15,350 nt of DNA from an uncultured Brachyspira sp. (GTDB lineage Bacteria > Spirochaetota > Brachyspiria > Brachyspirales > Brachyspiraceae): the NCBI GenBank assembly GCA_934725525.1, contig CAKVCG010000029.1, positions 1-15,350 on the forward strand. Reading direction: 5' to 3'. Position numbers and translations under genes: made by a program. The notes beneath the pieces are model-generated. The model was not told where the DNA came from and did no database searches. It saw only the letters and a list, made by a program, of their open reading frames with translations. The stretch's first letter is position 1, and each line of letters opens with the position of its first letter. Below, one piece after another: positions 12,954 to 15,350 of this stretch.

Positions 12954-15005
12954 CTAAATCGGTAAATACCTAAAAGCGTCATTATATTTAATTATTTTAT
13001 ATAGTTTAATATTCTTACCGTCTAATATACATTTTATCAGCTTTATATCCGATTCGTCAAAATTATTCGGCAAATATATAGCCTTCACTTCCAACTCAAG
13101 AAAATTATCTTTATAAAATAATAAATTATAATCTCCATTTTTACTGTCGATACTACTTGAAAACATTGAAAGTAAAGAATTATATTCCATATCTTCTTTA
13201 ATAAACTCCGCCCGTTTTCCGTATATATCTTTATAATCATTATCGGAGTTTTCTATAATTGCTATAGCATTATTATTTAGTTTTGGAAAAAAATATTCTA
13301 TACAAACGGTTTTATCGTTATAAGAAAGAATGCCGTCTACATTAGAGTTGTTGGAATAAAAAGAAAAGATTTTTAATTTATTTATTATAGGCTCGATTGC
13401 CTTTATTTGTTTTTCGTTTAATTTATTTTTTAAGAATTCTTTACAATTATTAAAATTAATTTTATTTTCTAAAATCAATTTTAAAGTATTAATATCGTAT
13501 TCCATTATTTCGTAAAGAGAAGATATATTATCATTTTTATTTTTCATTATACTTTTAACGAGAGATTTTTCAAATAAATTTAAAAAATCGTTATATTTTA
13601 TTAATCTTTTAGAAAGCAAAGAAAGGGACAACAAAAATATATTATAACTTGCAAAATTATTATCAGATTTATAGTTATCTAAATATCTATGATAAGTTTG
13701 CAAAATTGAAGAATAATCTTTTTTCAAATAATATAAAATAGCCAAATTATTATATATATAGAAAGGAGTTTTTTCGTTTAATTTCAAAACTACTTTATTA
13801 TAATATTCAATCGATTTATCATAATCCTTAACATAAAAATAAACTGAGGCAAGTTTATTATATAAATCGGAAGTCCAATTAATTTGCGAAGAGAGATTAA
13901 AATATTCCAAAGCCTTTTTGTAATTTTTCAAATTAAAATAAGCTAAAAATAAATTATTATAAGCCTCGTTATATTCGCTATTTATTTTAGTCGCTTTTTC
14001 AAAATATTCAATCGACTTCTCATACTCGGAGTTTGAATAATAACATAAGCCAATTAAATTATAAATTTTATAAGAATTTTCATTTGTAATTTTTTTTAAA
14101 CATTCTATAGCCTCGTAATAATAGCCTTTTGAATAATAGCAGAATCCCAATTTGTAATAATCGGAAAAAGGATTTATAGAATTCTCGGAAAATCTTTTTG
14201 CCTTATCGAAATATAAAGCCGCCTTATCGTAAAGATTTTGATTGAAATAAATTAAAGCTAAATTGTTATAGGCGTTCGCGTATTTCGGATTAATATCAAT
14301 CGCTTTTAAAAAATATTTTATAGCGTTATCGTAATCTTTCAAATAGGAATAAATCGCTCCCAAAGTGTTCGCTATTTTATATGAATTGGAATTATACTTA
14401 AGAAATTTTGAAAGAGATTCTATAGCCTTATCGTATTCTCCGATTTTATAATACGACATTCCGAGCATATCGTAGGCTTTAAATATTCTTTCGTCCAAAC
14501 TTTTTGAATGCTCGAAAAATTTTATCGCTATATCGTAATTTTTATTTCTATAATAAAACAAAGCCAAATTATTATAAGCCTTATCGTATTTCGGATTTAT
14601 TTCGATAGATTTATTAAAATATTCAATCGCTTTTTTATAATCGTTTTTTTTGTAATAAGTTATTCCGAGTAAATTATAAGCGGAAGCGGAGTTTGGAGTT
14701 ATTTTTAAGATTTCATTAAAACAATTTATAGCTTTATCGTATTCGCCGATTGCATTATAACTTATTCCGAGTAGATTATAAGCCTTGAAAGTTTTTATAT
14801 CTACTTTTTTTGCCTCTTCAAAATATTTTATCGCTTCTTGAAATTCTTTTTTCTCTACGCAAATCTGTCCTTTATACAAATTCGCCCTATAATTTTTTGG
14901 AACTTTTTTTAAGATATTATCCAAAATATCCAAAGTTTTATCGTATTCTTCTCTGTTTATTCCGTAAGAAACTTCATTTAAAAGCGAATTGACATTATTA
15001 TTCAT
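12954..15005 (-). CDS. Large tetratricopeptide-repeat (TPR) protein
   Basis: A 683-aa protein with about 13 consecutive ~34-residue TPR units over residues ~1-440. Units follow the consensus N-LG--Y---g-YdkAI--F-kal-inP-y, for example AYNLLGISYNAIGEYDKAI and AYNNLALIYFNQNLYDKAA. They form a superhelical protein-binding scaffold. Residues ~440-540 are helical and less regular. Residues ~540-683 are a mixed alpha/beta region that matches no domain I know (landmarks VDGILSYNDKTVCIEYFFP and LELEVKAIYLPNNFDESDIK). No signal peptide or membrane helix is seen, so it is probably cytoplasmic. No Shine-Dalgarno precedes the ATG; the predicted promoter places the transcript start 1-3 nt from it. Binding partners are unknown. 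Brachyspira-like spirochetes carry many such TPR genes. Confidence 0.88.
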   Translation of the reverse strand: MNNNVNSLLNEVSYGINREEYDKTLDILDNILKKVPKNYRANLYKGQICVEKKEFQEAIKYFEEAKKVDIKTFKAYNLLGISYNAIGEYDKAINCFNEILKITPNSASAYNLLGITYYKKNDYKKAIEYFNKSIEINPKYDKAYNNLALFYYRNKNYDIAIKFFEHSKSLDERIFKAYDMLGMSYYKIGEYDKAIESLSKFLKYNSNSYKIANTLGAIYSYLKDYDNAIKYFLKAIDINPKYANAYNNLALIYFNQNLYDKAALYFDKAKRFSENSINPFSDYYKLGFCYYSKGYYYEAIECLKKITNENSYKIYNLIGLCYYSNSEYEKSIEYFEKATKINSEYNEAYNNLFLAYFNLKNYKKALEYFNLSSQINWTSDLYNKLASVYFYVKDYDKSIEYYNKVVLKLNEKTPFYIYNNLAILYYLKKDYSSILQTYHRYLDNYKSDNNFASYNIFLLSLSLLSKRLIKYNDFLNLFEKSLVKSIMKNKNDNISSLYEIMEYDINTLKLILENKINFNNCKEFLKNKLNEKQIKAIEPIINKLKIFSFYSNNSNVDGILSYNDKTVCIEYFFPKLNNNAIAIIENSDNDYKDIYGKRAEFIKEDMEYNSLLSMFSSSIDSKNGDYNLLFYKDNFLELEVKAIYLPNNFDESDIKLIKCILDGKNIKLYKIIKYNDAFRYLPI

Positions 15006-15013
15006 AAAAATAT

Positions 15014-15041
15014 ATTGTAAAGTATATTTATATTATGTCAA
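15014..15041 (-). promoter_or_regulatory. Promoter of the TPR gene, predicted to give a leaderless mRNA
   Basis: Minus-strand perfect TTGACA (15036-15041), 16-bp spacer, TACAAT (15014-15019, five of six consensus). Only eight bases separate the -10 from the ATG at 15005, so the start site should fall at or within ~3 nt of the start codon. Confidence 0.65.
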
Positions 15042-15083
15042 CTAATTTTTTGGTATTGAAACCGCTTGCGCGCTTTTCTTAAC

Positions 15084-15130
15084 AACAATGGGTTTACCGT
15101 AGGGACGCAGAGCGACAGCCACATTGTTAT
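15084..15130. repeat. Family B repeat, second copy
   Basis: The left half, AATGGGTTTACCGTAGGGACGC, matches the copy at 12031 closely in its first ~22 bases. The ends AACAATG (15084-15090) and CATTGTT (15122-15128) are a perfect inverted repeat. The core CAGAGCGA (15108-15115) is the exact reverse complement of the core at 12056-12063. The element lies upstream of the TPR promoter and outside any gene. Confidence 0.65.
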
Positions 15131-15138
15131 TAATAGTA

Positions 15139-15213
15139 GATTGCTTCAGCAGAGTTTCGCAATGACGGTGAAATAAGTCGTCATTACGAGGCTATTTATA
15201 GCCGAAGTAATCC
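15139..15213. repeat. Family A repeats, inverted pair
   Basis: A reverse unit (15139-15166, GATTGCTTC...CGCAATGAC) and a forward unit (15180-15213, GTCATTACGAG...GAAGTAATCC) are separated by 13 bp and can fold onto each other. The second has the inner stem GGCTA/TAGCC and is nearly the reverse complement of the unit at 485-520. It differs chiefly by a paired G-to-A and C-to-T change in its arms. Confidence 0.8.
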
Positions 15214-15350
15214 ACAAAAAAGAGATTTTATTATTCTTGTTATTATATTTTCATATATTTTCATAGATTTTAGTAAAAAAGCGAGGAATTTAGTTAAAAA
15301 TTTTATAAAAAAGCCGATTTTTTAATAAAAAAGTTTAAAAAAATTTGACA

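Larger units (their letters stand above)
15006..15350. other. Intergenic region at the right edge
   Basis: This stretch contains the TPR promoter, one family B and two family A repeat units, and from 15214 to the end very AT-rich DNA with no credible open frame. A TTGACA occupies the last six bases (15345-15350) and a sigma-28-like sequence lies at 15295-15320. Both point rightward, so a plus-strand gene may start just beyond the window. Confidence 0.55.

Overview
The window looks like the chromosome of an anaerobic, host-associated spirochete, most likely Brachyspira. The DNA is very AT-rich, coding uses AAA, GAA, ATA and AGA heavily and stops are mostly TAA. There is a spirochete-style fliK-flgD flagellar pair, and several exported beta-barrel-like proteins have no broad homology that I recognise. 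The genus is an inference from composition and gene content; no rRNA or other definitive marker is present.

Layout, left to right. (1) 1-415: 3' end of an FkbM-type methyltransferase (+), running off the left edge. (2) 416-669: a block of four alternating inverted palindromic repeat units (family A) between convergent gene ends. (3) 670-3545 (-): a LemA-like membrane-anchored protein, FliK (hook-length control) and FlgD (hook cap), probably one transcription unit. (4) 3678-4283 (+): a response-regulator-like protein with an N-terminal DNA-binding domain and a C-terminal receiver, preceded by a perfect 10-bp tandem repeat. (5) 4285-7563 (-): a housekeeping operon rplM-rpsI-dksA-priA behind a strong sigma-70-type promoter. 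(6) 7857-8114 (-): a relic, the last ~85 residues of an MmeI-family restriction-modification enzyme. (7) 8164-10529 (+): an apparent three-gene envelope operon of two paralogous beta-barrel-like proteins and a lipoprotein with a complete HExxHxxGxxH metzincin zinc site. (8) 10589-11993 (-): permease and ATPase of a polar-amino-acid ABC importer with no binding protein in the window. Its predicted ~110-nt leader contains a structured repeat (family B). (9) 12205-12852 (-): another exported beta-barrel-like protein. (10) 12954-15005 (-): a 683-residue TPR protein whose promoter is so close to the ATG that the mRNA should be leaderless or nearly so. (11) 15006-15350: a second family B copy, a further inverted pair of family A, and a possible sigma-28-like promoter pointing out of the window.

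The most interesting items are these: compensatory base changes in the family A stems; family B placed in an mRNA leader; the metzincin lipoprotein linked to two barrel-like paralogues; the reversed-domain response regulator; the restriction-modification relic; and the predicted leaderless TPR transcript. I did not find a clearly new multi-gene defence or catalytic system. The 8164-10529 envelope operon is the best candidate for an undescribed functional unit.
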